Below are positions 15,297 through 24,125 of a stretch of 39,358 nucleotides of DNA, in pieces. Positions within the stretch are counted from its first letter, which is position 1. Every line of letters starts with the position of its first letter. The stretch covers positions 1 through 39,358 of the forward strand of contig CALLQB010000123.1 of assembly GCA_938015295.1 (NCBI GenBank). The letters run 5' to 3'. The DNA is from an uncultured Acidimicrobiales bacterium. Its GTDB lineage: Bacteria > Actinomycetota > Acidimicrobiia > Acidimicrobiales > SHLQ01. The translations under genes were made by a program, and so were the position numbers. Under the pieces are notes generated by a model. The model was not told the DNA's origin and did no database searches. It saw only the letters and a list, made by a program, of their open reading frames with translations.

Positions 15297-16331
15297 CTAC
15301 CCGGCTGTGACCCGCCAGGTCGACGCGTCGACAAGCTGATTCATCAGCACTTCGTAGGCAAACGTCTCGCCGACAGCGACCTCGGTGTCGATCCTGAACA
15401 TCCGGTTTCCCCAGCTGGTGAGTGGCGCTAGGGGAGAAGTGGTGAGGGTCGTGGTGTCGTCGAAGATCGCTTCAAACCATACGCAGACGCCATCGACAAT
15501 CGAGTCAACGGTAGCGACGCGTTCGACGTGATGGCGCCGCGCGAGTTCGGACAGATCGAACAGGTCGTGCAGGTCAAACTCGATGACGGGTTCTGGCGTG
15601 CCGATTGTGGCGGCAATCGAACCGGCGCGGGCCCAGATCTGCTCGGGTCGCTCGGACAGGTAAGGGGCGGCCACCGGAGAACGTTCGAGCACACTGAGGT
15701 CGATGGCGTCGGGCAGATCGGTGTTCCAGATCCGCCGGACCCGAAACGATTCGTGCATCGACACCGGCTCGACGAACAGGCGGAACTTTGCTGGAAGAAT
15801 CTGGCCACCAGGTCGCAGTACGCGGGTACGCAAATCGACGATGTTCTCGAGCATGTTCTCGTTGAATAACTCGTCGCCCATTTGTTCGTGAAGCACCACA
15901 TCGACGTTCTCGGGCGGTGTGAACTCGCGACTGTTCGCCTGCACGAACTCGATATTGGTAATGCTGTTGTGTTCGGCGATTTCCTTGGCCACCTCGATAA
16001 AACTGGAATGCTCGACGGCGTAGACCTTGGCTGCTCCAGCGCGGCTGGCCATGAAAGCGAGTAAACCGGTGCCGGTGCCAAGATCGAGCACCACGTCGCC
16101 GGGTTGTACCGCCCGGTGAATCGCTCGGTGATAGGCGTCGACCCGCACACGGTCGTTGAGCATCTCTTCGTGTTCGGCGATGCCCGCAAAGTTGGTCTCG
16201 TTCATCAGGTCATAGACGACGTTCATCAGCCGGTCGCTGCTGGCGACACGGTTGGCGGCGAAGTCAACCGACGAGCGCACGGCCTTTGTCAGTGTCTGTT
16301 GTACGGCCGGTAGGAAGGGTTCACGAGGCAT
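15297..16331 (-). CDS. Protein-arginine-methyltransferase-like SAM-dependent methyltransferase
   Basis: A 344-residue class I methyltransferase with the layout of PRMTs. It has a YDLMNETNFAGIAEHEEMLND N-terminal helix, the SAM site VLDLGTGTGLLAFMASRAGA (82-101), acidic EHS at the ribose position, then a double-E loop HEQMGDELFNENML with Glu149 and Glu158 spaced nine residues as in PRMT1. LRPGGQILPAKFRLFVEPV leads into a beta-barrel-like C-terminal half. The THW loop of eukaryotic PRMTs appears as TSW (305-307), so its His is lost. The protein may methylate arginine or a small guanidino compound; the substrate is unknown. It is 47 bp upstream of the SDR gene on the same strand order. Confidence 0.75.
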   Translation of the reverse strand: MPREPFLPAVQQTLTKAVRSSVDFAANRVASSDRLMNVVYDLMNETNFAGIAEHEEMLNDRVRVDAYHRAIHRAVQPGDVVLDLGTGTGLLAFMASRAGAAKVYAVEHSSFIEVAKEIAEHNSITNIEFVQANSREFTPPENVDVVLHEQMGDELFNENMLENIVDLRTRVLRPGGQILPAKFRLFVEPVSMHESFRVRRIWNTDLPDAIDLSVLERSPVAAPYLSERPEQIWARAGSIAATIGTPEPVIEFDLHDLFDLSELARRHHVERVATVDSIVDGVCVWFEAIFDDTTTLTTSPLAPLTSWGNRMFRIDTEVAVGETFAYEVLMNQLVDASTWRVTAG

Positions 16332-16378
16332 GGTGACCCGATGCTACGGCTGCGGCCTGCCGGCACCTGAAGCAGGGG

Positions 16379-17146
16379 CTAGAAACCCACTTGTTTGGTG
16401 TAGCCGCCATCGACAACAACGTTTGCGCCGTTGACCCAACTCGCCCGAGGCGAGGCGAGGAACGTGATGACGTCGGCGATCTCGTCGCCGGTGCCCATCC
16501 GTTGCAGGGGATGCATGAGCCGGTCGCGTTCGTAGATCTCCGGGCGGCGATCACGGATGTCGTCCCAACGGCCGTTCTCGATGAGGATCGGACCGGGTGA
16601 CACGGTGTTGGCTCGAATACCTTCGGCGCCCCAGCGCTGAGCAAGTTGCGCCACCAGGTTAATGGTGGCTGCCTTGCTCGCTCCGTAACTGGGGTTGATC
16701 GGCACGTCATGGTGCTCGATGGCGGTAATCGTGGCGATCTGGACGATCGAGGCGGCGTCGGACTCGAGAAGGAATGGCTTGGCCGCCTCAAAGAACATTG
16801 CCGTGCCGAGAATGTCGACCTCGAAGCTGGTGCGCCAAGGTTCGGGGCCCTCGCCATGTTGTGAGCTGGCGCTGGCATTGCCGATGCAGATGTCGACGCC
16901 GCCGAGTTCGTCGCCTGAGGCCTTGACCCACGCAGCGATGGCCTCTGCGTCCGAGAAGTCACAGACGGTGCCAATGGCCAATCCACTAGTGTTGAGCTCG
17001 GTGAGCGCGGCGGCGAGTTCGTCGGCGTTGCGGCAACAGATGGCTACCGAAGCACCTTCTTCGAGAAGGCGTGTTGCCACGATCTTCCCAATGCCTTTGT
17101 GCCCTGCGGAGACAAGGGCCTTCTTTCCGCTTAGTTCCAGATCCAT
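16379..17146 (-). CDS. SDR-family NAD(P)-dependent oxidoreductase
   Basis: A 255-residue classical short-chain dehydrogenase. The cofactor motif is SAGHKGIG (13-20, in place of TGxxxGxG), followed by CRN, CDFSD and GNASAS (instead of NNAG). The catalytic Tyr and Lys are in YGASKA, and TVSPGPI and NGANVVVDGG complete the fold. The replaced NNAG and glycine-rich motifs suggest a divergent subgroup. An AAAGAGAG stretch lies just before ATG 17146. It is divergent from the amidohydrolase gene across a 132-bp region. Confidence 0.88.
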   Translation of the reverse strand: MDLELSGKKALVSAGHKGIGKIVATRLLEEGASVAICCRNADELAAALTELNTSGLAIGTVCDFSDAEAIAAWVKASGDELGGVDICIGNASASSQHGEGPEPWRTSFEVDILGTAMFFEAAKPFLLESDAASIVQIATITAIEHHDVPINPSYGASKAATINLVAQLAQRWGAEGIRANTVSPGPILIENGRWDDIRDRRPEIYERDRLMHPLQRMGTGDEIADVITFLASPRASWVNGANVVVDGGYTKQVGF

Positions 17147-17278
17147 CGATCGCTCTCTTTCGACGCCAGAATTTCAGGCGCATTGTTGGTGTGTCGATGA
17201 CGATGAGGCGAAGATAGTGGAGCGCAACCGCGAAGACCGCATATATCGACGGCACCTACGGCACGGAGAGACAGACAC

Positions 17279-18931
17279 ATGGCACACGATCTGGTGATAC
17301 GAGGCGGCAAGGTGTACGACGGATCTGGACAGGCGCCGACGGTGGGTGACGTCGCTATCGACGGCGACACCATCTCGGCTGTCGGAACTGTCGAGGACAA
17401 CGGAGCGGTAGAGATCGACGCACAGGGCCTCGATGTCACGCCAGGGTTCGTCGACCTTCACACCCATCTCGATGCCCAGATTGGCTGGGATCCGTTGATG
17501 ACTCCCAGCACCCACCACGGTGTAACCACCGCACTTCTCGGAAACTGCGGCGTCACGTTTGCTCCTTGTAAGCCCGACGACCGCAGCACTCTGGCCGAGT
17601 GGATGGAGTCGGTCGAAGACATTCCGGCAACAGCGATCCTCGGCGGCCTGCCCTGGACCTGGGAAGGGTACGGCGGGTACCTCGACGCCCTTGACACCCT
17701 GAAGCCAGCGGTGAACGCCACCGGCTTGGTCGGCCACTCGGCAGTTCGTCTCTACGTGATGGGAGACCGGGCAATCGATGATCAACCAACCGCTACCGAA
17801 ATTGCTGAGATGGCCGACATTGTTGGGCAGTCGGTTGCCGAAGGCGCGGTTGGCTTTTCGACCTCCCGCTTGCACGGCCACAAGGTGCCTGACGGCCGCA
17901 ACACCCCCGGTACCTATGCCGAGATGCCTGAGATCAACGCTATTGCCGCGGCAATCTCTGAGGCGGGAGGCGGATTATTCCAGAACGTGTTGAACATCAC
18001 TGACTTTCCAACCGAGTTCGCAATGCTCCGCCAGCAGGCAGCGCACGACGGTGTTCGGGTGCTCTTCAGCAGCGGGACGGGCATGAACCCATCGTCGGGT
18101 GCCATCATGCGCGCCGAGATCGAATCGATGGTTAACGAAGGCCTCGACGTCACCGCAATCTCGATTCCTCGTGGGTCCGGTTTTGTTGTTGGCCTCTACA
18201 ACAACTTGCCGTTCCGTGGGGGAGCATGGTCCGAACTTCGGGCCCTTGACTTCGACGCACGGGTTGCGGCAATTCGCGAACCGCAGATGCGCGATCGCCT
18301 TCTGGTCGAGGGCGAAGCGGTGTATTTTACCGATCGCATGTTCCCAATGGGCGACGGTCCGTCGCCGCGTTACGACGGCACGGCCGATGAAAGCCTCGGC
18401 AGCCTTGCCGAGGCTGCTGGCGAATCTGCGCAGCAGACCTTCCTGGCGATGGCCGATGCAACCAACGGCCATGCGCTGCTCACTATGCGCATCTTCAACC
18501 CAAACCTTGAGGCGCTCGAAGAACTTCTGGCGTCGGACTATGTGTTGCCTTCGTTGGGCGATGCTGGTGCGCACGTTGGTCAGATCATGGACGCAGGTTG
18601 GACCTCGTTCGTACTGTCGCACTGGGTGCGCGAGCGTCAGCTCTATTCGCCTGAAGAAGGCATTCGTCGTCTCACGTCCGAGCCGGCTCGTGTCCTCGGT
18701 CTTGCCGACCGTGGTTCGGTAAAGGTTGGCATGAAGGCCGACGTCAACGTTCTCAGCCTCGACAACGTCGCCGAACAACATCCGACCTTTGTGCATGATT
18801 TCCCGGGCGGTCACGGCCGGTTTATGCAGAAGTCGATCGGCTACCGAGCGACGATCTGCAACGGTACGGTCATCACCGACAACGGCGAACACACCGGCGA
18901 CCGGGCCGGCGTGGTGTTGCGCTCGCGCTGA
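17279..18931 (+). CDS. N-acyl-D-amino-acid deacylase-family amidohydrolase
   Basis: A 550-residue metal-dependent amidohydrolase. It starts with a beta-sandwich segment (LVIRGGKVYDGSG), then TPGFVDLHTHLDAQ with the metal ligands His61 and His63, GVTTALLGNCGVTFAPC, GHSAVR, GAVGFSTSR, and a late LGDAGAHVGQ with the catalytic Asp. It ends with the second half of the small domain (VKVGMKADVNVLSLDNV). This is the DAA family, which deacylates N-acyl-D-amino acids or related amides; many actinobacterial members are uncharacterised. GGAGAG precedes ATG 17279. It ends convergently 21 bp from the luciferase-like gene. Confidence 0.87.
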   Translation: MAHDLVIRGGKVYDGSGQAPTVGDVAIDGDTISAVGTVEDNGAVEIDAQGLDVTPGFVDLHTHLDAQIGWDPLMTPSTHHGVTTALLGNCGVTFAPCKPDDRSTLAEWMESVEDIPATAILGGLPWTWEGYGGYLDALDTLKPAVNATGLVGHSAVRLYVMGDRAIDDQPTATEIAEMADIVGQSVAEGAVGFSTSRLHGHKVPDGRNTPGTYAEMPEINAIAAAISEAGGGLFQNVLNITDFPTEFAMLRQQAAHDGVRVLFSSGTGMNPSSGAIMRAEIESMVNEGLDVTAISIPRGSGFVVGLYNNLPFRGGAWSELRALDFDARVAAIREPQMRDRLLVEGEAVYFTDRMFPMGDGPSPRYDGTADESLGSLAEAAGESAQQTFLAMADATNGHALLTMRIFNPNLEALEELLASDYVLPSLGDAGAHVGQIMDAGWTSFVLSHWVRERQLYSPEEGIRRLTSEPARVLGLADRGSVKVGMKADVNVLSLDNVAEQHPTFVHDFPGGHGRFMQKSIGYRATICNGTVITDNGEHTGDRAGVVLRSR

Positions 18932-18952
18932 GTTTTCGGCTGGAACTGGCTG

Positions 18953-19873
18953 CTACGTCCCCGCCAGCGCCGCAACGATTGGGGCGAAGTCGTCAGGGTC
19001 GCGCGACACCACATGGTGAATGCCAAATTCCTCGCGTAATTGCTCGAGTTTTTCGACAACCTGAGCTCTCGAGCCGATCATCATGAACGGCGTCGCATCG
19101 AGCAGGTCGGCGTCGACGTCCATCCGAACTGCGGTCTTCGCATGGAACGCCGAGGTGTCATCGCCGACCTTTGTTACTTGGACCAAGGTCGAGAGCTCGA
19201 TCGACTCGTAACGATCGCCCGCCGCCTCTTTGAGCCACCGACTGCGTTTGGCGATGTGCTCGCGACCGAATCCGCCTGCCGAAGGTTTGCCGGTGCCCGG
19301 TTCGTGCGTCAGGCCGGTGAACTGAAAGATGTCAGCTTGCTTGGCGGCGATCGAAACCACCCGCCTGCCGTGTCCACCGAGCAGAATTGGCACGTGTTGT
19401 TGCTGCGGACGGACACCCAGGTCCTCAACATCGAGGGTGATGTGTTGCCCTTGGGTGGTAACCGCGCCCTTGTCGAGCAGCGCTCGAAGTGCCGCAATCG
19501 ATTCGTCGAACCGGGTGACCCGCGCTCCGGGTGCTCGCAGTTCGATGTCGCTCGCGTCGTGCTCCCACTGCATGTAGCCGGTGCCCATGCCAAGCACCAG
19601 TCGTCCGCCGCTGAGTAGGTCGAAGGTTGCAGCGGTGCGAGCCAGCAGTACCGGATTGTGGAACTCGTTGTTCAACACCAGTGGCCCGAAACGAAGCGTG
19701 GGTGTCGCCTCGGCCGCTATGAGGAGGGGCAGGAACGGGTCGACTGCCCCGATGTGGTCATAACTGTACAGCTCGGCGTAGCCCTGGTCTTCGATCTTGC
19801 GGGCAAACTCAACAAGAGCTAGGCGGTCGCTGAACGGGCCAGTCTGAATCGCAAATCTGAAAGGATGCGCCAT
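18953..19873 (-). CDS. LLM-class F420-dependent oxidoreductase
   Basis: A 306-residue luciferase-like TIM-barrel oxidoreductase that probably uses coenzyme F420. The evidence is FRFAIQTGPFSDR, GYAELYSYDHIGAVDPF, LRFGPLVLNNEFHNPVLLAR, FDLLSGGRLVLGMGTGY (characteristic of the family), GVRPQQQHVPILLGGHGRRV and the C-terminal IGSRAQVVEKLEQL. ATG 19873 is preferred; a TTG at 19882 would start inside the upstream palindrome. The M20 peptidase lies upstream on the same strand, but the palindrome suggests a separate promoter. Confidence 0.88.
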   Translation of the reverse strand: MAHPFRFAIQTGPFSDRLALVEFARKIEDQGYAELYSYDHIGAVDPFLPLLIAAEATPTLRFGPLVLNNEFHNPVLLARTAATFDLLSGGRLVLGMGTGYMQWEHDASDIELRAPGARVTRFDESIAALRALLDKGAVTTQGQHITLDVEDLGVRPQQQHVPILLGGHGRRVVSIAAKQADIFQFTGLTHEPGTGKPSAGGFGREHIAKRSRWLKEAAGDRYESIELSTLVQVTKVGDDTSAFHAKTAVRMDVDADLLDATPFMMIGSRAQVVEKLEQLREEFGIHHVVSRDPDDFAPIVAALAGT

Positions 19874-19876
19874 AAT

Positions 19877-19896
19877 GCGCAACTTATCAGTTGCGC
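19877..19896. promoter_or_regulatory. Palindromic operator at the start of the LLM gene
   Basis: GCGCAACT-TATC-AGTTGCGC is a perfect 8-4-8 inverted repeat, 3 to 23 bases upstream of the LLM oxidoreductase start on the minus strand. The symmetry and size are typical of TetR- or MarR-type operators. The position over the start region implies repression. No matching regulator gene is adjacent. Confidence 0.55.
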
Positions 19897-19923
19897 GATA
19901 ATCTGGCCTCTTTCGATCGGTAG

Positions 19924-21288
19924 TTACACCCAGAGCCGGTCGGCCACGTCAAGCCACAGCTGCGTGGTGAGCTTGAGCGAATCGACATCAATACGTTCGT
20001 TGTGTCCATGGAAGCGGTTCATAAACTCGCCCAGCGGAACCTTGGGGCTCAAGAGTCCGGCGCCGTAGGCCGGGATCCCTTTGTGGCGGAAGAAGCGGGC
20101 GTCGGTTCCGCCCGTGACCATGCTGGGCATAATCTGGGCGCCCGGGTACGCCATCTGGATGGAGTCGGCCAGCGCACTCCAGAGCGGAGTGTCGGTGTCG
20201 GACGCAGTCGACACACCATCGGGGTAAATCGCTTCGAGCTCAACCGACGCCATCAGGTCCTCGCCGATTGCCGTGCGCAGATGTCGGTCGACGTCTTCCT
20301 GCGTATCGCCCGGCAGAATCCGAATATCGACGATCAGCTTCGCCACGTCAGGAATCACGTTGTTCTTCTGGCCGCTGTTGAACATGTTGGGGCTAAAACT
20401 CATGTGGCAACACGAGTGGAGGTTGCGAGCGAGTCCGGGCCGAAGTTCGGCCAGCGCATCGTCGAGACGGGCAGGATCGAGCAGACGTTGCTGGGTCTCC
20501 TCCGGCAGGCCAAGCGCCTTTACCCGGGCGGCAAACATCTCGTCGATGCGCGGGCCAGGGTTGTACTCGGACAACCGTCGCACGACTTCAGCCGCCTTCA
20601 CCAGTGCGTTGTCGGTTGCGTACGGCATCGAGCCATGGCCTGGCGAACCGTGCACCGTGACCTTGCGCGCTCCGAGCCCCTTCTCGGCGGTAGTCATGAG
20701 CACGATCACGCCGTCGTCGGTCCGCATCGGCGTGCCGCCGTATTCGGTGAGCACATAGTCACACTTCAGCGCATCCCATTCTTCTTCGACCAGACGTTTA
20801 GCGCCGTGGGTGCCACCAGCTTCCTCATCGGCGACCGCGAAATACACGATGTCGCCGGGGTAACGCTTGCCCGATTTTACGATCTCGCGAAACGCCACCG
20901 TCATCGATGAGGTGAGGTTGAGCATGTCGACCGCGCCCCGGCCCCACACCTCTTGTGTGCCATCGGGCGCCGTCAGCAGGTCGCCGCCGAACGGATCTTC
21001 ACGCCAGCCCTCGGGGCTGACGGGCACAACATCGGTGTGGCCCATTAAGCAGAGAGCTGGCGCGTTGGGGTCGGTGCCCTTGTAGCGGGCGACGAGCGAG
21101 CTACGGCCGGGCAGCGTTTCGAAAATCTGCATGTCGACGCCTGTGCCCTCGAGCTCGTCGCGCAGAAGGCGTGCACTGCGGTCTTCAAACCCTGATTCGG
21201 CGGTGCCGTCGTTCACGCACTGGTTTCGAATCAGCGCCTGCAGAAGTTCGACGGTTTCGTTGGTCAAGCGATCGATGGTTTCAGCCAT
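19924..21288 (-). CDS. M20/M25/M40-family metallopeptidase
   Basis: A 454-residue dizinc peptidase or deacylase. Motifs are GHTDVVPVSPEGWREDPFGG (first metal His-x-Asp), WGRGAVDML (bridging Asp), AVADEEAGGTHGA (catalytic Glu and metal Glu) and a late FHGHNERI (metal His). A dimerisation domain lies between about residues 205 and 330. Close relatives include ArgE/DapE-type and carboxypeptidase-S-like enzymes; the precise substrate is not readable. It may act with the nearby DAA-type amidohydrolase in using N-acylated amino acids, but they are separated by the LLM gene and are on opposite strands. Confidence 0.9.
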   Translation of the reverse strand: MAETIDRLTNETVELLQALIRNQCVNDGTAESGFEDRSARLLRDELEGTGVDMQIFETLPGRSSLVARYKGTDPNAPALCLMGHTDVVPVSPEGWREDPFGGDLLTAPDGTQEVWGRGAVDMLNLTSSMTVAFREIVKSGKRYPGDIVYFAVADEEAGGTHGAKRLVEEEWDALKCDYVLTEYGGTPMRTDDGVIVLMTTAEKGLGARKVTVHGSPGHGSMPYATDNALVKAAEVVRRLSEYNPGPRIDEMFAARVKALGLPEETQQRLLDPARLDDALAELRPGLARNLHSCCHMSFSPNMFNSGQKNNVIPDVAKLIVDIRILPGDTQEDVDRHLRTAIGEDLMASVELEAIYPDGVSTASDTDTPLWSALADSIQMAYPGAQIMPSMVTGGTDARFFRHKGIPAYGAGLLSPKVPLGEFMNRFHGHNERIDVDSLKLTTQLWLDVADRLWV

Positions 21289-21339
21289 GTGCCAAACCTA
21301 CTTGCCACTGCTCCCGCCGGCATCTCTTCGGCGGCCCGA

Positions 21340-23538
21340 CTACTTGAGTTCGTTATCCAGCCGGGCGGTGAGGTCACTCTGGCGTGCCGCTGCATCGTTC
21401 AGAATGAACGTGGTGAGCTCGAGCGCCAACGCTGGCGATTTATCAACCATGATGTCGTAGGCATCGCGCCGCAACGCAAGGAGTTGCGCGTCGCACACCG
21501 CATGCACGTTGGCGGTACGGAGACTTCCGGTTCGAAATCCAACCTCGCCAAACATCACGCCTGGGCCAAATTCTCGAAGTCGACGTTGACCGAGCGATGC
21601 ATGAGGCAACGAAGCAGCGCAACGGCCTTCGATGATGAGGAACAAGGTGTCGCCGGCTTCGCCATACCGAATCACTTGTTCACCGGCGGTCACCGAAAGC
21701 GAATCGAACCACCCGAGCACAGCGTCTGAAAGGTCGATCTTTGCCGATGGTTGATTGCCGTGTTGCCCGAGACTGACGAGCATCGAATCTTCGGCCGCCT
21801 CGAGCGCTTGATCGAGATCGGGGAAGACGAGCGTCGCCGCGGGAATCTCGGTCCCTTCGATACTTTGCGACGCAAACGTGAGCAATGTTGACTCGATAGC
21901 AGCAGGCGGGTCGGACCAAAGCAGCCGCACGTCTCGCTGTGAAAGCTCATCAGTGAGGCGCACAAGCACCGTGACCGCGGAGAGATCGACCCCGGTCACA
22001 TGCCGAAAATCGATGACCACGGCATGGAGATCATCGACGGCGAGCAGGTCCCAAATTTTTGCGTGTAGCGCTTCGATCGACCCAAAGAACAAATAGCCCT
22101 GGGCTTGAATGATTCGTATCTCCGCCGCATGATCGCGAAGGGCCTGTGTTTGCGTCGGTGACCGTTCGACCGTGCTGAACAGATCGTTGCCCGTTCGCGA
22201 GAACCGGACAGGATCGGTTCGGCTATAGCGGTACAGGAAGATCGCCGAAGCAGCTGCAATACCAAAGCCCACGCCAGCCAACATCCCTGTCGCCATGACG
22301 ACGACGAGAATGGCAACGGTGACCAGGCCCTCGACGTGACGGGTGTGCCAGAGCTCGGTCAGCGACTCAACGAGCAGTATCAGCCCGACACTGCACAGCA
22401 TCCCGCCGACGATGAACAACGGCACGTAGCCCGCGATCTGGCCGCCGAGAAGAGCGACGAGAATCATGCCGGCAGCAATCCCCATTGGCACCCGCCGGCC
22501 GCGCACGCCTGCCTTTTCAGCCAGTGTTGTGTCTCCCAGCATGTGATAGGCGACCATGCCGCCGAAGGGTGCGGCCAGCGCGTTGGTCATCGCTCCGCTC
22601 ACCAGTTCGTTATCGAGATCGACGCGCTCGCTGTTTCGTTCTTCGAAGCCGGTGAGGTTGAGCAAGATGCCAATGACCGATACAAATACTGCAGCCGCGA
22701 TCGGCACGGCTGACGAGCCGATCTCGCGCCAATCTGCGTCGACCAGCGTCGTCGGTGAAATCGGGCGCCAAGACTGGCCGCCTTCGAACGGCCCGAGTAG
22801 CCAGCCAGCGTCTCCGACGGCCTCAACCGAGCTGAACGCGGCAACCGCCACATAGAAAAGCGCGCCGGAGCAAAGCACGAGCATGCCGATTGCCGCCGGT
22901 GGGATCCGCTCGAACCGGCCCGCAGCGACCACGGCCAAAGCGAGCAGAATGCCGGGGATCCAGAAACGGAAGCCTTCGCCAACCAAGAGATCGAGGTCAC
23001 CAAGACCAATCGCCTCGCCCATCATCACGTCGATGCCGCCGCGCAAAAGTAGCCAGCCGGTGCCTGCAACAAATCCAGCGACGACGGTCGAGGGAAGAAA
23101 TCGAACAATCGTGCTCAGGTTGTGCCGTGCTATGAGGAGCATCGCGACAGCGCTGATCAGCGTAGTGAGCGCAATGACCATCACCATCGTGGCGACGGGA
23201 TCCGCTGCCGATCCAGCTGCGATGCTCCCAGCTGTGCCGAGCAGCACGATTGCCCCAAGGTCTTGTGTTCCAGCTACGGCTGTAGGAAGACGGGTGCGCC
23301 AGGCAACGATGCCGGCAGCGAGACCACCACAGAGAACGAAGCTCGCTGATGCTCGGGGAAGTCCGCTAGAAAGAGGACCGCTGAACAGCAGCGCGGCCAG
23401 ACCGACCGACATCGCCGTTTCGCCAATGCCGATGGCGAGGCCCGCAGTCGCTTCAGCAAAAACCGAGCCGCGAGATGACGCGACGGGGTCACCATTTGGT
23501 GGTGTCGATGAGGCCAGTTGTCCCGCTTGACCGGTCAT
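21340..23538 (-). CDS. SulP-family anion transporter with STAS and cyclic-nucleotide-binding domains
   Basis: A 732-residue three-part membrane protein. Residues ~20-440 form the SulP/SLC26 core with many hydrophobic helices, including a conserved NLTGFEERNSERVDLDNELVSGAMTNALAAPFGG segment. Residues ~470-590 are a STAS domain (YLFFGSIEALHAK, VIDFRHVTGVDLSAV). The C-terminal ~130 residues are a cyclic-nucleotide-binding domain (GEQVIRYGEAGDTLFLIIEG and the cassette FGEVGFRTGSLRTANVHA). The fusion suggests transport gated by a nucleotide. ATG 23538 is chosen because the open frame further upstream runs into the PPOX gene. The transported anion is unknown. Confidence 0.85.
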   Translation of the reverse strand: MTGQAGQLASSTPPNGDPVASSRGSVFAEATAGLAIGIGETAMSVGLAALLFSGPLSSGLPRASASFVLCGGLAAGIVAWRTRLPTAVAGTQDLGAIVLLGTAGSIAAGSAADPVATMVMVIALTTLISAVAMLLIARHNLSTIVRFLPSTVVAGFVAGTGWLLLRGGIDVMMGEAIGLGDLDLLVGEGFRFWIPGILLALAVVAAGRFERIPPAAIGMLVLCSGALFYVAVAAFSSVEAVGDAGWLLGPFEGGQSWRPISPTTLVDADWREIGSSAVPIAAAVFVSVIGILLNLTGFEERNSERVDLDNELVSGAMTNALAAPFGGMVAYHMLGDTTLAEKAGVRGRRVPMGIAAGMILVALLGGQIAGYVPLFIVGGMLCSVGLILLVESLTELWHTRHVEGLVTVAILVVVMATGMLAGVGFGIAAASAIFLYRYSRTDPVRFSRTGNDLFSTVERSPTQTQALRDHAAEIRIIQAQGYLFFGSIEALHAKIWDLLAVDDLHAVVIDFRHVTGVDLSAVTVLVRLTDELSQRDVRLLWSDPPAAIESTLLTFASQSIEGTEIPAATLVFPDLDQALEAAEDSMLVSLGQHGNQPSAKIDLSDAVLGWFDSLSVTAGEQVIRYGEAGDTLFLIIEGRCAASLPHASLGQRRLREFGPGVMFGEVGFRTGSLRTANVHAVCDAQLLALRRDAYDIMVDKSPALALELTTFILNDAAARQSDLTARLDNELK

Positions 23539-23612
23539 ATCGCCCAAAACGTAGCCGAGGTCGCCGATGGATGAATCGTTGGCGAACGATGGCAGAAAGC
23601 GGGAGCGCCGGC

Positions 23613-24110
23613 CTACAGAAACTCGGCCGTGGTGCCGCCCAGCGGGATTGCACCGATACCGAGCTTGGTGTGATCCCATGAACGGATACGGTCGACCGCA
23701 AGGCGAACAGCGACGCGTTTGTGCAGCATGGTTTCGACAAACGGCGCCGCCTCATCGGTATACGGGCCGTTGTACCGCTGCCATATGTTGACCCCCACTC
23801 GCCACAGTTGGTCAGCGTCGTCGACGATTTCGCCTCGTCCGTCGATCGAAACACCTCGGAGCGCATCGTAGGTGTGGCCGTCCTCGATCATCACCGTAAG
23901 TGCCGGATTGCGTCGAAGGTTCTTGACCTTTTGGGCCTTTGCTTTGGTCTCAAACCAAATATCGCCATCGAGAACCGCAAACCACATGGCCACAAGGTGT
24001 GGGGCACCGGTGGGTCCGACGGTAGCCATCGTCGATGTCCGAGATTGCTCGATGAAGGCCGCGACCTCATCGTTGGTCATAGCAATTGTTGCTCGTTGAT
24101 TTGTTCCCAT
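23613..24110 (-). CDS. PPOX-class (F420-binding split-barrel) family protein
   Basis: A 165-residue flavin/F420-binding split beta-barrel protein of the pyridoxamine-phosphate-oxidase-like superfamily. Recognised by [57 protein letters not shown] and [13 protein letters not shown]. In actinobacteria this subgroup commonly binds F420 and reduces quinones or other planar substrates. AGG lies seven bases before ATG 24110. A second in-frame ATG at 24080 is possible. It is flanked by the SulP gene (74-bp gap) and the aldo/keto reductase on the same strand. Confidence 0.87.
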   Translation of the reverse strand: MGTNQRATIAMTNDEVAAFIEQSRTSTMATVGPTGAPHLVAMWFAVLDGDIWFETKAKAQKVKNLRRNPALTVMIEDGHTYDALRGVSIDGRGEIVDDADQLWRVGVNIWQRYNGPYTDEAAPFVETMLHKRVAVRLAVDRIRSWDHTKLGIGAIPLGGTTAEFL

Positions 24111-24125
24111 AGTGCTGCCTGCCTG

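Noticed and set aside
17164..17180. Imperfect palindrome CGCCAGA-ATT-TCAGGCG between the SDR and amidohydrolase genes
   Set aside because: One mismatch and short arms; it could be chance. Worth a conservation check only.
21314..21334. CCGCCG/CGGCGG hairpin after the SulP gene as a terminator
   Set aside because: Short stem, nine-base loop and no T-run; too weak to call in high-GC DNA.
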